Assembly: GCA_964393575.1 (NCBI GenBank)
Contig: CAYMUG010000016.1
Location: 1 to 13,910, forward strand
Length of the DNA: 13,910 nt
DNA from: CAYMUG01 sp964393575
GTDB lineage: Bacteria > Patescibacteriota > Minisyncoccia > Spechtbacterales > 2-12-FULL-38-22
Reading direction: 5' to 3'
In this document: in pieces, positions 1 to 6,956 of the stretch
Numbering within the stretch: position 1 is the first letter of the stretch
Layout of the letters: each line of letters begins with the position of its first letter
Notes under the pieces: model-generated
Seen by the model: only the letters and a program-made list of their open reading frames with translations
Databases searched by the model: none
What the model was told of the DNA's origin: nothing
Made by a program: the position numbers and the translations under genes

Positions 1-42
1 GAATATAGAATATAGAATCAAAAAAGCAGTTACAGCACAAAC

Positions 43-61
43 CATTGCGCGAAGCGCAATG
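43..61. repeat. Perfect short hairpin with GAA triloop
   Basis: The arms CATTGCGC (43-50) and GCGCAATG (54-61) are perfectly complementary around a GAA loop. The core GCGAAGC is known as an exceptionally stable DNA mini-hairpin. The flanks (1-20 and 61-93) are low-complexity AT-rich repeats built on GAATATA and ATTC/AATTCTT units. No gene is seen in 1-121. The function is unknown; a dispersed palindromic repeat is the likeliest reading. Confidence 0.7.
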
Positions 62-94
62 ATTCACAATTCTTGATTCATAATTCTTAATTCT

Positions 95-117
95 TTTTGT
101 GAACGAAGTGAACAAAA
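95..117 (+). repeat. Start-proximal hairpin element, copy 1
   Basis: This 23-nt element ends four bases before the GAPDH start codon and matches 11396-11418 at 20 of 23 positions. It can fold as outer arms TTTTGT / ACAAAA, a GA opposite GA internal loop (tandem G.A type), an AC/GT two-pair stem and a GAA triloop. Two of the three differences from the other copy preserve base pairing (A-T here, G-C there). It may be a dispersed repeat that happens to form the 5' leader, or a leader structure affecting translation; the sequence cannot decide. Confidence 0.55.
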
Positions 118-121
118 TAGT

Positions 122-1162
122 ATGCCCAATGAAAAAACTAAAGTTGCAATAAACGGTTTCGGTCGTATCGGCCGTTCATTTTTTAAGCAGGCGGTGGAAG
201 ATGACGAAGTTTCCATTGTCGCCATAAATGACATCGGTAAAATTGAAGATCTTGTATATCTTCTGCGTTACGACTCGGCGTACGGCAGGTACGGGCACGA
301 AGTTTCTCATACAGAAGAGGACGGCAAGCAGTACCTTGTTGTAGGTGATACAAAATATTTAATGCTAAACGAAAAAGACCCTAAAGAACTTCCCTGGGGA
401 GATTTGGACATTGATTTTGTAGTGGAATCAACCGGCATATTTGATGAAAAAGAAAAAGCTGCGATGCACATAGAGGCGGGAGCTAAACGGGTTGTAATTT
501 CCGCTAATGCTAAGGGCGAGGTTCCTCATTCCATTGTGGGCGCAAGTGATTTTGATAAAGACGCTCTTGAAAGCAAAATAACCTCTGATGGCTCCTGCAC
601 TACAAACGCGATTGTACCCGTTGCCGGTTTGCTCAACCAGCATATAGGAGTTGAGAGAGGATTTATGATGACCGCACATGGTTATACCTCCTCACAGAAT
701 TTAGTGGACGGCCCTCCACAACACCACGACATAAAAAGAGGTCGTGCCGCAGCGCAGAATATTGTTTTAACAAGCACCTCAGCAGCGAAAGCGGCGCCCA
801 AAGCACTTCCGTTTCTTGAGAAAGGGGAAACTTTTGACGCCTACGCTATTCGCGTTCCGGTTATTACGGGTTCGGTAATGGAGTTTGTTTTCAACACGAA
901 AAGAGAAACAAATACAGAAGAAATAAATGATGTCTTTAAAGAAGCGGCACAGGATGAAAAATGGCAGAAAACGCTTGCTGTAACCGAAGAGAATCTCGTT
1001 TCCTCCGACATCATAGGGGAGGAATACGGTGCAATTGTAATACTTCCTGAAACACGGGTTCTGGGAGGTGACTTAGCAAAGGTACTTGCCTGGTATGACA
1101 ATGAATGGGGATACTCACACACCCTTCTTGAACATATTAAATCCATAGCCCCACTTGTTTAA
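122..1162 (+). CDS. gap: Glyceraldehyde-3-phosphate dehydrogenase (GAPDH)
   Basis: This cytosolic glycolytic enzyme oxidises glyceraldehyde-3-phosphate with NAD(P) and phosphate to 1,3-bisphosphoglycerate. The 346-residue product is close to the family's usual 330-340. The N-terminal Rossmann fold shows NGFGRIGR at residues 11-18 and AINDI near 34-38, where the acidic residue favours NAD. The catalytic motif SDGSCTTNA carries the nucleophile Cys159, and MTAHGYTSSQ carries the general base His186. The second motif reads HGYTSSQ where many bacterial enzymes have HSYTNDQ. The C-terminus has the family signature WYDNEWGYS. The ATG at 122 is chosen because the Rossmann strand follows directly; no Shine-Dalgarno precedes it, and the leader carries the hairpin at 95-117. 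It stands alone, without pgk or tpi, and is followed by a terminator at 1233-1267. Confidence 0.96.
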   Translation: MPNEKTKVAINGFGRIGRSFFKQAVEDDEVSIVAINDIGKIEDLVYLLRYDSAYGRYGHEVSHTEEDGKQYLVVGDTKYLMLNEKDPKELPWGDLDIDFVVESTGIFDEKEKAAMHIEAGAKRVVISANAKGEVPHSIVGASDFDKDALESKITSDGSCTTNAIVPVAGLLNQHIGVERGFMMTAHGYTSSQNLVDGPPQHHDIKRGRAAAQNIVLTSTSAAKAAPKALPFLEKGETFDAYAIRVPVITGSVMEFVFNTKRETNTEEINDVFKEAAQDEKWQKTLAVTEENLVSSDIIGEEYGAIVILPETRVLGGDLAKVLAWYDNEWGYSHTLLEHIKSIAPLV

Positions 1163-1232
1163 AGAGGTAAGGGATTTATCTTTGCGCGTATTACTGCGTC
1201 AGCGGCTCCAGTACTCGTTCCACTTGCGATTT

Positions 1233-1270
1233 AAAGGTCGGCTAAATCATTGATTTAGCCGACCTTTTGT
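1233..1270 (+). terminator. Intrinsic terminator-like hairpin after GAPDH
   Basis: A perfect 16-bp stem (1233-1248 with 1252-1267) has an ATT loop and includes GGTCGGCTAAATC on the left arm. It is followed by a short T run (TTTT ending at 1268). The symmetry with AAA on the left side means it could also work on the minus strand. The stretch between the GAPDH stop and the hairpin (1163-1232) shows no gene. Confidence 0.75.
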
Positions 1271-1287
1271 AGGAAATCGGATAAAAT

Positions 1288-1318
1288 CGGATAAGAGGGG
1301 TTTAACCCCTGTTATCCG
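1288..1318 (+). promoter_or_regulatory. Leader hairpin upstream of the CcdA-like gene
   Basis: CGGATAA (1288-1294) pairs with TTATCCG (1312-1318). Inside, AGGGG pairs with CCCCT around a TTTAA loop, with one G opposite G mismatch. No T run follows directly, so it is a weak terminator candidate; it lies 22 bases before the ATG at 1341. The left arm is part of a perfect tandem duplication of AAATCGGATA (1275-1284 and 1285-1294). It could be a second terminator element, a leader structure, or a repeat. Confidence 0.4.
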
Positions 1319-1340
1319 GAAATCAACAAAATAGATTTTT

Positions 1341-2207
1341 ATGAATACACAAAAACAAACAGCACAAAAAACATTCCACTCTGTGCTTTTATATATAGGG
1401 TTATTCCTTGTGTTCGTTGTGATAGCGGCAGGCGGATTTTTACTGTTTTCCGCTTTCAAGGGCTTTATGGCGCCGGGAGATGTCGGCCTTGTTACACTTG
1501 CCGTTTCTTCAGTCGGCGTTGGAATAGCCGCATTTTTCAATCCATGCGCGTTGCCGGTTCTCCCCTCATACTTGGTATATCAGACGGAACTTGGCGAAAA
1601 AGCAAAACCGGATCGCGGTACCTTGTTCAAAAACGGGCTTCTCGCAGCGCTCGGATTGTTAAGTTTTATGCTTTTGTTCGGCGTCGTTATTGCTGTATTG
1701 GGAGAAACATTTGTGAGTGTGATACGAAATAATACCGAAGGCATTTTGTGGTTCCGGAGAGCTGTCGGTGTGTTATTAATTATATTGGGAACATTGCTTT
1801 TGGCGAATAAAACGATTGCCGGACTCACAGGACTTGAACGCAAAGGAAAGGAATTAACACAGTCGCAACACGGCGGTTTTGGCAGATTCTTCGTTTTCGG
1901 GTTTGCGTATGTTCTTGCGGGAATTGGCTGTGTGTCTCCTCTTGTGGGAGGTTTGACAGTATTCGCGTTCGGCGCGGGAGGATTTGTGCCGGCTTTCACT
2001 GTGTTTGTTTTAGCCAGTTCAGTTATGGCGGTACTTATGATTCTGGTTTCTCTTATTGCCGCCTTTGCCCGGCGGGAAATTATGCAAACTATTGTTGGAC
2101 AGATTAGGCCTATTCAAGTTATCGGCGGAATATTACTTCTTTTAATGGGAGGCCTCAACATTGCGATAACAATTTTCCCGGCGCTTGGAGTGCTGCTTGT
2201 TCAATAA
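1341..2207 (+). CDS. CcdA/DsbD-type membrane thiol-disulfide transporter
   Basis: This 288-residue integral membrane protein probably carries reducing equivalents from cytosolic thioredoxin across the membrane to extracytoplasmic thiol proteins, as CcdA and the central part of DsbD do. About seven hydrophobic segments are visible (roughly 14-36, 48-70, 96-120, 137-155, 181-203, 215-242, 256-283). Two family landmarks are present: NPCALPVLPSYL with Cys69, and GIGCVSPLVGG with Cys197. These are the single cysteines expected in the first and fourth core helices. Six core helices are usual, and the first segment here looks like an added N-terminal anchor. No thioredoxin-like partner or cytochrome c maturation gene is adjacent. 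The ATG at 1341 has no Shine-Dalgarno. Family assignment is firm; the electron partner is not known. Confidence 0.88.
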   Translation: MNTQKQTAQKTFHSVLLYIGLFLVFVVIAAGGFLLFSAFKGFMAPGDVGLVTLAVSSVGVGIAAFFNPCALPVLPSYLVYQTELGEKAKPDRGTLFKNGLLAALGLLSFMLLFGVVIAVLGETFVSVIRNNTEGILWFRRAVGVLLIILGTLLLANKTIAGLTGLERKGKELTQSQHGGFGRFFVFGFAYVLAGIGCVSPLVGGLTVFAFGAGGFVPAFTVFVLASSVMAVLMILVSLIAAFARREIMQTIVGQIRPIQVIGGILLLLMGGLNIAITIFPALGVLLVQ

Positions 2208-2275
2208 TGCGGAGTAGAAAATTTGTAAGATTCAGGCAACCGGGCATTCGATTATTCCCTGATTACGATTCATGT

Positions 2276-2293
2276 GGAAAAGTATGTCTTTCC
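2276..2293 (+). other. Weak hairpin in the spacer before the S74 gene
   Basis: GGAAA (2276-2280) can pair with TTTCC (2289-2293), with further G-C pairing inside. A T-rich stretch (2301-2305) begins eight bases downstream, so this might be a poor terminator for the CcdA-like gene. The rest of the 131-bp spacer is AT-rich near the next ATG, with TATAAT-like sequence overlapping the start codon, but no convincing -35 partner is seen. Confidence 0.25.
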
Positions 2294-2338
2294 TGGTAGC
2301 TTTTTATTGTTAAAATAAAAGTAGGGTAAATTAATATA

Positions 2339-3888
2339 ATGAAACAAAAAATTAAAAAAATACTAACTTTGCGCTCTAATCCACTGTACTTGTTTGTGGG
2401 GATAACTTCGTTTGCACTGGTTTTTGCTTTTGCTTTTTTTGCTTACGCATGGAATCCGCCTCCCGGTGCTCCGCCCGATCCCAACACTCCTGCTCCCATT
2501 AATGTTTCAGGCAACTCTCAGGCGAAGGAAGGTGCTTTAGGTGTGGGAAGGTTATCAAGTCCCGGAGCTACCTTTGTCGTGGGTGACGGCAACTCCAGTC
2601 ATAATATGCGTATACCTCTCGGCGGTCTATGTATAGATTCAGACGGAGCTTGTGCTGCCCCGGGTGACGGAGGTTTACGTCTCGGAAGTGGCGGAATTGA
2701 CTCTTCAAATGACGTTGCCTCTATTAGATTTAACAATGAAGACATTACTAACGCCGACGACATTAGAAACTTTAACGACGTTCATAGCTTTAGATACGTT
2801 CGTAACTTTAATGACGTTTATGATTTTGACGACGTCCGAAACTTTGATGACGTTAGGAGTTTTCACCAAATTTATAACTTTAACGATATCCATAACTTTG
2901 CTGATGTCCGTCATTTTGATGACGTTGTGAGCTTTGACGATGTTAGGCAATTTGACGATGTTATTAACTTTGATGACGTTGTGACCTTTGACGACGTCCG
3001 NNNNNNNNNNNNNNNNNNNNNNNNNNNNNNNNNNNNNNNNNNNNNNNNNNNNNNNNNNNNNNNNNNNNNNNNNNNNNNNNNNNNNNNNNNNNNNNNNNNN
3101 GGCAATTTGACGATGTTATTAACTTTGATGACGTTGTGACCTTTGACGACGTCCGTAACTTTGATGACGTCAGGAGTTTTGACGATGTTGTGACCTTTGA
3201 CGACGTCCGTAACTTTGATGACGTCAGGAATTTTGACGACGTTGCTGGCTTTGACGACGTCCGTAACTTTGATGACGTCAGGAGTTTTGACGATGTTGCT
3301 GGCTTTGACGACGTCAGGAATTTTGATGACGTCAGGAGTTTTGATGACGTCAGGAGTTTTGACGATGTTGCTGCTTTTGACGATGTTACTGGTTTTGATG
3401 ATGTCAAGCATTTTAATGACCTTTGGGACTTTGTTGATATGTACAGCATGAGGGATATTTATCCTGACGACATTTGGGGCGCTGATGTTATTGAAGCTGA
3501 CACATTTAATGAAACCTCCGATAAGAGATTAAAAAAAGAAATAACCCCTATTGATGGTGCGTTAGATAAAGTTCTTCAATTAGAGGGGGTTTCTTTTAAA
3601 TGGAAAGAAGATAATAAGATAGATGTTGGTGTTGTTGCGCAGGATGTGGAGAAAGTATTTCCTGAAGTTGTTTCTACGGGTAAAGAAGGCCAAAAAGAAG
3701 AGGATGAGGATGAAGTAAGAAAGGAAAGAGGAGTGGAAGAAGAAAGGAGTCTTAAAACCGTAAATTACGGTCGCCTTATCGGTCCTCTTATTGAATCTAT
3801 AAAAACACAGCAGAATCAAATAGAAGAACAAGATAAAAAAATAGAAGAACTTGAGAAAAGAATTGAGGAGTTAGAGGGAGGGGAGTAA
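2339..3888 (+). CDS. Secreted/anchored FDDV-repeat fibre protein with C-terminal Peptidase_S74 domain (gap inside)
   Basis: Read through the artificial gap, this is one 464-residue protein. Without that correction it appears as two pieces, 2339-3000 and 3136-3888. Residues 1-15 are basic, and 18-37 form a signal peptide or membrane anchor. A proline-rich segment (39-54, NPPPGAPPDPNTPAP) and a glycine-rich head (about 60-125) follow. Residues 133-322 are about 32 hexapeptide repeats of the type F-D-D-V-x-x. From 342 there is a Peptidase_S74 (endosialidase-type intramolecular chaperone) domain beginning SDKRLKKEITPID. Ser342 and Lys347 correspond in spacing to the catalytic Ser-Lys pair that cleaves this domain off after trimerisation. 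GVVAQDVEKVFPEVV and KTVNYGRLIGPLIESI are further S74 landmarks. The tail (438-461) is a coiled coil. The likely role is a trimeric cell-surface fibre; its target is unknown. A highly charged E/K/R-rich insert lies at 397-418. Confidence 0.85.
2735..3459 (+). repeat. 18-bp tandem repeat array encoding FDDV hexapeptides
   Basis: The units are 18 bp long, consensus TTTGAYGACGTYnnnnnn, and encode F-D-D-V plus two variable residues. Early units (from 2735) are degenerate, for example FRYVRN and FHQIYN. Later units are nearly identical. From 3154 three successive 54-bp blocks (3154-3207, 3208-3261, 3262-3315) each encode an RN, RN/RS and VT/AG series, which is a higher-order period of 18 residues. 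The array has no stop codon in several frames on both strands, so it produces spurious overlapping reading frames. The copy number is uncertain because the assembly breaks inside it. Confidence 0.92.
2946..3155. other. Scaffold gap with identical 55-bp flanks
   Basis: Exactly 100 N (3001-3100) separate two identical 55-bp copies (2946-3000 and 3101-3155). Removing the N run and one copy (155 bp) places the right-hand frame in register with the ATG at 2339. This pattern fits two contigs that overlap by one assembly k-mer but were joined with a fixed-length gap. Because the 54-bp super-repeat is just shorter than 55, real units may also have been lost here. Confidence 0.9.
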
Positions 3889-3892
3889 AACT

Positions 3893-3986
3893 CACGATGA
3901 CGATTACTATTACTATGACAAAAGTCAGAAAACCACTATAACTCAGACACCACGATGACTATGACAAATAACAAATAACAAATAAC
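3893..3986. repeat. Short direct repeats after the S74 gene
   Basis: CACGATGAC occurs at 3893-3901 and 3951-3959, and ACTATGACAAA at 3912-3922 and 3958-3968. They are followed by three ACAAATA/ACAAATAAC units (3964-3986). This CAAATAA simple repeat also occurs inside the leuS coding region at 6199-6214. No gene is seen between 3889 and 4114 apart from these repeats and the terminator. Confidence 0.6.
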
Positions 3987-4005
3987 GCTAACACTGACAA
4001 TATAT

Positions 4006-4037
4006 AAAAATCGTTTCATTTCATGAAACGATTTTTT
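4006..4037 (+). terminator. Intrinsic terminator after the S74 gene
   Basis: A perfect 14-bp stem (4006-4019 with 4023-4036) closes a TTC loop. The left arm starts with AAAAA and the right arm ends in a six-T run (4032-4037). This is a classical Rho-independent shape and may work in both directions. It separates the S74 gene from leuS. Confidence 0.82.
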
Positions 4038-4114
4038 GTGTATTTACTAAAAAATGCTTTTTGCGTACAATAATTCTATACGCGCTAATTGTCGCAATAT
4101 TATAAAATACTCTT

Positions 4115-6742
4115 ATGGAAAATTATAATCCCCGTAAAGTTGAAGATAAGTGGCGTAAAAAGTGGCTGGAGGAAAACCGTTGGCAGGTAAACCTTGAAGA
4201 AGCTGAAAACCCTTACTACAACCTGATGATGTTTCCGTACCCTTCCGCGGAGGGGCTGCATGTGGGCAATCTTTACGCTTTTGTGGGCTCCGATATTCAC
4301 GGCCGCTATATGCGGATGCGTGGTTATGATGTTTTTGAACCCATCGGTTTTGACGCTTTCGGAATTCATTCCGAAAACTTTGCTATTAAAAAAGGGGTAC
4401 ATCCGCGCGATCTTATAAAAGAGAGTACGTCTAACTTTAGGTCACAGCTTGAAAAAACCGGAAATATATATTCCTGGAGGGAGGAGGTAAATACAACACA
4501 CCCCGGCTATTATAAATGGACACAGTGGTTGTTTTTACAGTTTCATAAAGCCGGGCTTGCTTATTTAAAAGAAGCGCCCGCGCAGTGGTGCCCGAGCTGT
4601 AAAACTGTTTTAGCCAACGAGCAGGTTATAGCAGGAAAGTGCGAGAGGTGCGACGCCCTGGTTGAGGAAAAATATTTAAAACAATGGTTTTTAAAGATAA
4701 CTAATTACGCCGACCGCTTACTGGACAATTTAAGTAAAATTGATTGGTCGGAAAAAACAAAAACAGCACAGGCCAACTGGATAGGCCGTAGTTATGGATG
4801 GAGAGTCAAATTCTCCATCCATAACTCCGCGCGGAACCACACGGAAAGTGATACGGAACAGCATAGAAATTTTGTTGAGGTGTTTACAACAAGGCCGGAT
4901 ACTTTGTTCGGTGCCACTTATTTGGTTTTGGCGCCGGAACACCATTTAGTTGAAAAGTTGAAAGATTCAGTTGAAAACCGTGACGATGTCGAAAGTTACG
5001 TTGCGGAGGCAAAGAAAAAAACACAGGAAGAGCGCACAGCTGAGGAAGGGAATGGATCTACGCAGGAAAAAACAGGAGTAGAGCTAAAGGGAGTAGAGGC
5101 GGTTAATCCCGCAAACAACGAGAGAATTCCGGTATGGATTGCCGACTATGTGCTTGTCGAATACGGTACCGGGGCAATTATGGCGGTTCCCGCCCATGAC
5201 GAGAGAGATTTTGAGTTTGCAGAAAAATACAACCTTGCGATAAGGCCTGTTATAACTCCGGAAGAAAGAGATAAACAAAAGAATGCCTATGAAGGAGAAG
5301 GGGAGCTTATAAATTCGGGTAAGTTTACAGGCATGCGCTCGAAAGAAGCAAAAGAAAAGATAGGAGAATATGTGGAGGGAAATTCCGAGGTTCATTATCA
5401 TCTGCGTGATTGGCTGATTTCCCGCCAGCGGTATTGGGGGCCGCCCATCCCCGTCATCTACTGTCGTAGATGCCGGAAATCACAAATTTCAAATTACAAG
5501 TTACAAACAAATTCCAATAACCAAAATTCAAAAGTGGCAAACAAATTAGAAGAAGGAATTGATTACACAACTATAGATGGAGAAGAGTATGCTATCGTAC
5601 CAGTTCCGGAAGAGAGTTTACCGGTAGAGTTGCCTTATCTTGAAGATTATAAGCCGCGAGGAACAGGACAATCTCCCCTTGCTCAATCTGAAGAGTTTGC
5701 GCGTGTTAAGTGTCCTGAATGCGGGGATGAAGCAAAGAGAGAAACAGATGTTTCAGATACATTTCTTGATTCCTGCTGGTACTTTTTGCGGTATCCCAGC
5801 CGCGACATTGAAGATGCCCCCTGGAGAGAAGATCGTACTAAAAAATGGCTTCCCGTAGATATGTATATAGGAGGGCAGGAACACGCGGTACTTCATTTAA
5901 TGTATGCGCGATTTATTACAATGTTTCTTTATGACCGGGGATTTCTTCATTTCGACGAACCGTTTAAGAAGTTTCGCGCTCACGGCCTTCTTATACGGGA
6001 GGGGGCTAAAATTTCTAAGTCGCGCGGGAATGTAATTAACCCGGATGATTTTTTTGAAGCTTACGGGGTGGATACAGTTAGAACGTATCTGATGTTTTTG
6101 AGCCCTTTTCAGGAAGGAGGCGACTGGCGCGACGAAGGAGTAAAAGGTGTACATCGTTTCCTCGGCCGGGTTTGGGGGATAGTGCAGGACAACAAACAAC
6201 AAATAACAAATAACCGACAACCGACAACAGACAACCAACAACAAACAACGAGCAACCGACAACAAAATTCGGATTTGGAGAGGGTGAGGCATCAAACGAT
6301 AAAGAAAGTAACTGAAGACATTGAGCAGCTGCGTTACAATACAGCGATTGCTTCTATGATGAGTTATCTTAACGAACTTGAGGCGCATGAACGTGCCATT
6401 GAACATACCAAAACACTACTTGTTTTACTTGCCCCATTCGCGCCTTATATAACGGAAGAGTTGTGGCATCGTCTCGCTGAGGTTGAAGGCGAAGAAGGTT
6501 CGATACATAATCAGCCCTGGCCTGAGTACGACGAAGAAAAAACTAAAGAAAGTACCATAACTATACCCGTGCAGGTAAACGGAAAAGTACGCGCTCAAAT
6601 TGAAACCGAACGCGGCACAAATAAAGAGGAGTTGGAAAAATTAGCACTAAAAAATGAAAAAATAAAAGAAATACTTGAAGGAGGAGAACCTGATAAAGTA
6701 ATAGCGGTGCCGGATAAGATAGTTAATATTGTTATTAAGTAA
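4115..6742 (+). CDS. leuS: Leucyl-tRNA synthetase (LeuRS) with three low-complexity insertions
   Basis: This class I enzyme charges tRNA-Leu with leucine in the cytosol. The product has 875 residues. The ATP site shows HVGN (49-52, the HIGH motif) and KISKS (632-636, the KMSKS motif). One zinc knuckle is Cys159/162/176/179; a second is Cys450/453/533/536. The editing (CP1) domain carries TTRPDTLFGATY and GTGAIMAVPAHDERD, the latter with the conserved editing-site aspartate. The anticodon-binding helices and a C-terminal domain follow. Three stretches look foreign to the family: about 236-252 in the editing domain (HNSARNHTESDTEQHR), about 456-477 between the two halves of the second zinc knuckle, and about 693-718 before the anticodon-binding domain (Q/N/T-rich). 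All are in frame, and their DNA resembles intergenic repeats. The ATG at 4115 starts just before the expected YNPRKVEDKW and has no Shine-Dalgarno. Confidence 0.97.
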   Translation: MENYNPRKVEDKWRKKWLEENRWQVNLEEAENPYYNLMMFPYPSAEGLHVGNLYAFVGSDIHGRYMRMRGYDVFEPIGFDAFGIHSENFAIKKGVHPRDLIKESTSNFRSQLEKTGNIYSWREEVNTTHPGYYKWTQWLFLQFHKAGLAYLKEAPAQWCPSCKTVLANEQVIAGKCERCDALVEEKYLKQWFLKITNYADRLLDNLSKIDWSEKTKTAQANWIGRSYGWRVKFSIHNSARNHTESDTEQHRNFVEVFTTRPDTLFGATYLVLAPEHHLVEKLKDSVENRDDVESYVAEAKKKTQEERTAEEGNGSTQEKTGVELKGVEAVNPANNERIPVWIADYVLVEYGTGAIMAVPAHDERDFEFAEKYNLAIRPVITPEERDKQKNAYEGEGELINSGKFTGMRSKEAKEKIGEYVEGNSEVHYHLRDWLISRQRYWGPPIPVIYCRRCRKSQISNYKLQTNSNNQNSKVANKLEEGIDYTTIDGEEYAIVPVPEESLPVELPYLEDYKPRGTGQSPLAQSEEFARVKCPECGDEAKRETDVSDTFLDSCWYFLRYPSRDIEDAPWREDRTKKWLPVDMYIGGQEHAVLHLMYARFITMFLYDRGFLHFDEPFKKFRAHGLLIREGAKISKSRGNVINPDDFFEAYGVDTVRTYLMFLSPFQEGGDWRDEGVKGVHRFLGRVWGIVQDNKQQITNNRQPTTDNQQQTTSNRQQNSDLERVRHQTIKKVTEDIEQLRYNTAIASMMSYLNELEAHERAIEHTKTLLVLLAPFAPYITEELWHRLAEVEGEEGSIHNQPWPEYDEEKTKESTITIPVQVNGKVRAQIETERGTNKEELEKLALKNEKIKEILEGGEPDKVIAVPDKIVNIVIK
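4790..4826. repeat. Perfect 15-bp inverted repeat inside leuS
   Basis: AGTTATGGATGGAGA (4790-4804) is exactly complementary to TCTCCATCCATAACT (4812-4826) across a 7-base spacer. The left arm encodes the end of the conserved GRSxG segment. The right arm encodes FSIHNS, where the family-foreign stretch begins. Such a long perfect palindrome is unexpected in a coding region. Confidence 0.85.
4827..4867 (+). repeat. CGGAA-type repeat inserted in the leuS editing domain
   Basis: Three CGGAA units (4832-4836, 4842-4846, 4854-4858) lie in frame. CGGAACCACACGGAA (4832-4846) matches the intergenic CGGAACCATGCGGAA (11306-11320) at 13 of 15 bases. The encoded residues (about 238-251) do not resemble the conserved LeuRS sequence on either side. 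Confidence 0.55.
5477..5547 (+). repeat. AT-rich intergenic-type repeat inserted in the leuS zinc ribbon
   Basis: The stretch is built from CAAATT / TTACAA / CAAAATTCAAA units. CAAAATTCAAA at 5522-5532 is identical to 6847-6857 in the spacer before glmS. It encodes an N/Q/S/K-rich segment (about residues 456-477) right after the Cys450/453 knuckle, where LeuRS usually continues quickly to the VPVPE segment. Confidence 0.5.
6188..6268 (+). repeat. ACAAATAAC / CCGACAACA repeat inserted in leuS
   Basis: A low-complexity A/C-rich stretch almost without G or T encodes a Q/N/T-rich linker (about residues 693-718). ACAAATAACAAATAAC (6199-6214) is identical to 3964-3979 in the spacer after the S74 gene. 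It falls between the catalytic core and the anticodon-binding domain. Confidence 0.6.
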
Positions 6743-6846
6743 GCTTTCCGCTAACTTGCGAATCACAAACCCCGAGCTCCAATAGTCAAAAAGTTAAAAT
6801 TAAACGACAGCACTTAAAATACTAATATCGAAATCCTAAATAAATT

Positions 6847-6888
6847 CAAAATTCAAATGTTCTAAATTCTAAACCGTTTTGAATTTTG
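6847..6888. repeat. AT-rich inverted repeat before glmS
   Basis: CAAAATTCAAA (6847-6857) and its exact complement TTTGAATTTTG (6878-6888) are separated by 20 bases and surrounded by further AATTC/TTTTG units. The leuS-glmS spacer (6743-6956) contains this, the GC-rich palindrome at 6917-6947, and no recognisable gene or glmS ribozyme. Confidence 0.6.
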
Positions 6889-6916
6889 TATTTTGGTCAT
6901 TTGATATTGTTTAGCC

Positions 6917-6947
6917 GTGCCTGCCCCTGCCTGTCGCAGGCAGGCAC
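6917..6947. repeat. GC-rich palindrome (CCTGCCTG family), copy 1
   Basis: CCTGCCTG (6926-6933) pairs with CAGGCAGG (6937-6944) around TCG. An alternative outer pairing GTGCCTGCC (6917-6925) with GGCAGGCAC (6939-6947) is also perfect. It ends nine bases before the glmS ATG and is related to the palindrome at 12872-12893. Its GC content differs sharply from the AT-rich surroundings. Confidence 0.75.
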
Positions 6948-6956
6948 AAAAGCATT

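Noticed and set aside
1163..1232. tRNA-like sequence after GAPDH (contains GTTC and short inverted segments)
   Set aside because: No cloverleaf with acceptor stem and anticodon arm can be drawn.
3001..3100. Frameshift or split of the fibre gene into two genes
   Set aside because: The shift disappears once the N run and one 55-bp copy are removed.
3154..3369. CRISPR array
   Set aside because: The units are adjacent 18-bp coding repeats without spacers, and no cas genes are present.
2705..3449. Long open frames on the minus strand and in other + frames across the FDDV array
   Set aside because: An 18-bp repeat without stop codons stays open in several frames; the peptides are simple repeats without signal or domain, while the main frame continues into a real S74 domain.
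5897..6406. Minus-strand frame of 169 codons inside leuS
   Set aside because: It is a shadow of the strongly conserved LeuRS catalytic region and has no recognisable domain.
6743..6956. glmS ribozyme/riboswitch in the glmS leader
   Set aside because: The spacer consists of AT-rich repeats and a GC palindrome; no conserved ribozyme core was recognised.
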